The notes under the pieces are model-generated. The model did not search any database. It worked only from the letters and a program-made list of their open reading frames with translations, and was not told where the DNA came from. From an uncultured Rhizobiaceae group bacterium (GTDB lineage Bacteria > Pseudomonadota > Alphaproteobacteria > Rhizobiales > Rhizobiaceae): a stretch of 7,881 nt of DNA. The stretch lies in assembly GCA_937923355.1 (NCBI GenBank), contig CALAIO010000208.1:1-7881 (forward strand). Reading direction: 5' to 3'. This document shows positions 6,529 through 7,881 of the stretch, one piece after another. Each line of letters opens with the position of its first letter. Within the stretch, counting starts at the first letter, position 1. The position numbers and the translations under genes were made by a program.

Positions 6529-6545
6529 AACGTATTTGGCTTTTT
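6519..6545 (+). terminator. rho-independent terminator overlapping the SctD-like stop codon
   Basis: CCAATAC (6519-6525) pairs with GTATTTGG (6532-6539, one bulged T) around a TAAAAC loop that contains the stop codon. A C and five T residues (6541-6545) follow. It is a compact intrinsic terminator closing the three-gene operon. The stem is short, so strength is uncertain. Confidence 0.5.
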
Positions 6546-6610
6546 ATCTGATATCTTGAAAAATGGTGCGGGTAGAGTGAAAAATAAGTAATTTTCATAG
6601 TTGAACATAA

Positions 6611-6719
6611 TAGACCACAGAGTCTTGATCTTATTGTATTATTTGTATTTTTATAGAAAATACCTTCTTATAGCAAACCATAGTTTTGCGATTAAAAAGG
6701 TGGTCTGTTAAGTGGTCTA
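6611..6719. repeat. three copies of AGACCAC/GTGGTCT before the integrase remnant
   Basis: TAGACCAC (6611-6618) and GTGGTCTA (6712-6719) are perfect 8-base inverted copies about 95 bases apart. A third copy of GTGGTCT (6700-6706) stands directly upstream of the second, 12 bases start to start. The stretch 6546-6766 otherwise holds no gene. Repeats of this kind near an integrase could be recombinase arm sites or operator sites; this is inference from position. Confidence 0.35.
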
Positions 6720-6766
6720 AATTTACACTCTCAATTCAAGCCTTGATTTTCAAAAGTGTAGGCTGA

Positions 6767-6982
6767 GTGACTAAACGAGATGCATTATCTGCATTAACTG
6801 CTAAGAATCTTGAAGCTAGTAAACACGTTGATTATTAAGGCTTATGCTTGTTTAAGTATGATAAGTTTGCTGGTAATTGGTTGATGCTATTAATGGTTAA
6901 TGGTAAGCGTCGTGAAATGGGGTCGAAACGTGTGCCTGAAGGTATACATATTGGCCACATGTTTTTCGTGCATCATTTAAAA
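6767..6982 (+). pseudogene. tyrosine recombinase (DUF4102-type integrase) N-terminal remnant
   Basis: Reading from GTG 6767 gives LSALTAKNLEASKHVDY, a stop (TAA 6836-6838), and then in the same frame GLCLFKYDKFAGNWLMLLMV and NGKRREMGSKRVPEG. This is the well-known N-terminal arm-binding domain of phage/island integrases, in which a hydrophobic GLxL segment, a long basic-aromatic strand, and GKRREMG follow each other. The similarity ends around 6943, and the frame then runs into the IS3-family end near 6983. The arm-binding domain is incomplete, and the core-binding and catalytic domains (Arg...His-x-x-Arg...Tyr) are missing. The gene is thus dead twice over: an in-frame stop at codon 24, and truncation, apparently by the insertion sequence. 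Such integrases usually lie at one end of a genomic island. Similarity beyond VPEG is not convincing. Confidence 0.7.
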
Positions 6983-7881
6983 TGTCTAGCCCCAATTTTC
7001 AGCACCAGTAATTTTATGATTGTCTATTAACGTTTCGGGCACTGGTGGATGCATGTTGAGTACGTGATGAGGTCTTATCTGGGTATATTGTTTGAGCCAG
7101 ATATTGATTGCAACTTGTGCCTGTTTAATCGACTTGGAACCATTCAACATTTAGAACTTCTCTTCTCAAGGTTCCATTGAAGCGCTCATTAAATCCATTT
7201 TCCCATAGAGAGCCGAGATAGATCTGGATAGGGCTTAATTACCAACCCTCATCAACCAGTGTTGCAGTGCGGTAACGATGAACTCAGGACCATTGCCTGA
7301 GAGGATGTATTGCAGCTTTCCTTTTCGAAGCAGGAACTCGTAGAGTGTTTCGAGCACGTCATTGGCATTCATCTTAGGTTTTGCAGCCACGCACAGCCCT
7401 TCTTTGGTATATTCATCTAATACGGTGAGCATCTTGTAAGGCCTTCCAGTACTTAACTTGTCGTGCACGAAGTCAATAGACCAGACATGGTTCTGATACT
7501 TTGGGCGTAACCGGATGATAGATGCATCCTTATGGTAAAGCCGTTTGCGCTTCTTATTGCGTTGTGGAATCTTCAAACCTTCTTCGCGCCATAAACGCTC
7601 AATCTTCTTATGCGCTGCACGGCAAGCAATTGCGTAGAAAATGCTGAGAGTGATTGACGTGCCATGCCTCAATGCGCAGCAGTTGGGTGATGTTACGATA
7701 TCCGTATTGACCATATTGCTTGGCCTGGCGGATCATTGCGAGACGTAGCTCGTCTTCATTGTTACGATCAATAGCCGCGTAGCGCAGCGTGGAATGACCC
7801 ATGCTACCGAACTTCTTAAACCAATCGTAATAAGTAGGATTGCTGACCCCAACTGCACGATATGCTGATTGGACATCCATC
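6983..7881 (-). mobile_element. IS3-family insertion sequence, partial and decayed
   Basis: The stretch is filled by an IS3-family transposase on the minus strand whose stop lies only 3 bases inside the proposed end. The boundary is placed at TGTCTAGCCCCAATTTTC (6983-7000), which starts with TG as IS3-family ends do; the exact end is inferred. The other end, its inverted repeat, and any target duplication lie past the right edge of the window. The element has landed in, or next to, the integrase remnant. Confidence 0.65.
6986..7881 (-). pseudogene. IS3-family transposase OrfAB, multiply disrupted
   Basis: The protein can be followed through several frames. From the window edge it has an OrfA-like helix-turn-helix (AYRAVGVSNPTYYDWFKKFG), fused near 7800 to mid-OrfB (HSTLRY, AKQYGQYGYRNITQLL), as if the OrfA end and OrfB start were deleted. 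A 40-bp insertion (7610-7649) then shifts the frame. The next block carries the first catalytic Asp (WSIDFVHDKL) and the second motif as SGNGPEF, where Asp is replaced by Gly. After LMRVGN a stop appears at 7235-7237. Another frame resumes with GSLWENGFNERFNG, which keeps the catalytic Glu. After EWFQ a 1-base insertion moves the frame again, to SIKQAQVAINIWLKQYTQ and RPHH..., ending at TAG (6988-6986). The rve-type integrase core thus lacks one of its D, D, E residues and could not work even if read through. Confidence 0.85.

Noticed and set aside
6848..7030. 60-residue plus-strand open frame as an independent gene
   Set aside because: Its first half continues the integrase frame beyond an in-frame stop, and its end runs into the insertion sequence, so it is part of a pseudogene.
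1..7881. tRNA, rRNA or CRISPR array
   Set aside because: No cloverleaf-like sequence, no conserved rRNA stretches, and no regularly spaced repeats were found on reading both strands.

Overview
The window looks like a chromosomal segment of a moderately AT-rich alphaproteobacterium, most likely Hyphomicrobiales (Rhizobiales). This is inferred from three things: the ligase type at the left edge, the DUF1194 protein, and a stand-alone secretin N-domain protein resembling rhizobial RhcC1/NolW. The species cannot be named from the sequence alone.

Left part (1-3562), conserved-looking genes. The window opens inside the 3' end of an ATP-dependent DNA ligase. Next comes an exported DUF1194 protein with a von Willebrand A-type metal site. 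Its stop codon overlaps, tail to tail, that of a two-component operon on the minus strand: a CreB-like OmpR-family response regulator (3562-2861), coupled through an ATGA overlap to a membrane sensor kinase (2864-1287). The regulator has a plausible sigma-70 promoter at 3588-3615.

Middle part (3563-6545), accessory. A 424-bp gene-free stretch carries two abutting inverted repeats and a third nearer the next gene. It precedes an unrecognised 146-residue protein (3987-4427). Then comes a compact plus-strand operon. Its first gene encodes a NarL/LuxR-type regulator whose receiver has Asn at the phospho-acceptor position. A 1-base stop/start overlap leads to a secreted protein consisting only of secretin N0 and N1 domains (SctC/RhcC1-like). 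Ten bases later comes a short single-pass membrane protein resembling the periplasmic part of the type III secretion inner-ring protein SctD, without the usual cytoplasmic FHA domain. A hairpin plus T-run overlapping the last stop codon probably ends the transcript. Together these look like the two partner periplasmic pieces of a secretion basal body under a possibly phosphorylation-independent regulator. No ATPase, export gate, needle, or secretin channel gene is in the window.

Right part (6546-7881), mobile debris. A tyrosine-recombinase (DUF4102-type integrase) N-terminus carries an in-frame stop and is cut off after about 60 codons. The cut is apparently made by an IS3-family insertion sequence lying on the minus strand. 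The transposase is itself dead: it has an apparent internal OrfA/OrfB deletion, a 40-bp frameshifting insertion, a catalytic Asp-to-Gly change, and further frameshifts. This debris supports the idea that the secretion-like operon lies at the edge of an old genomic island, but the other edge is not visible.
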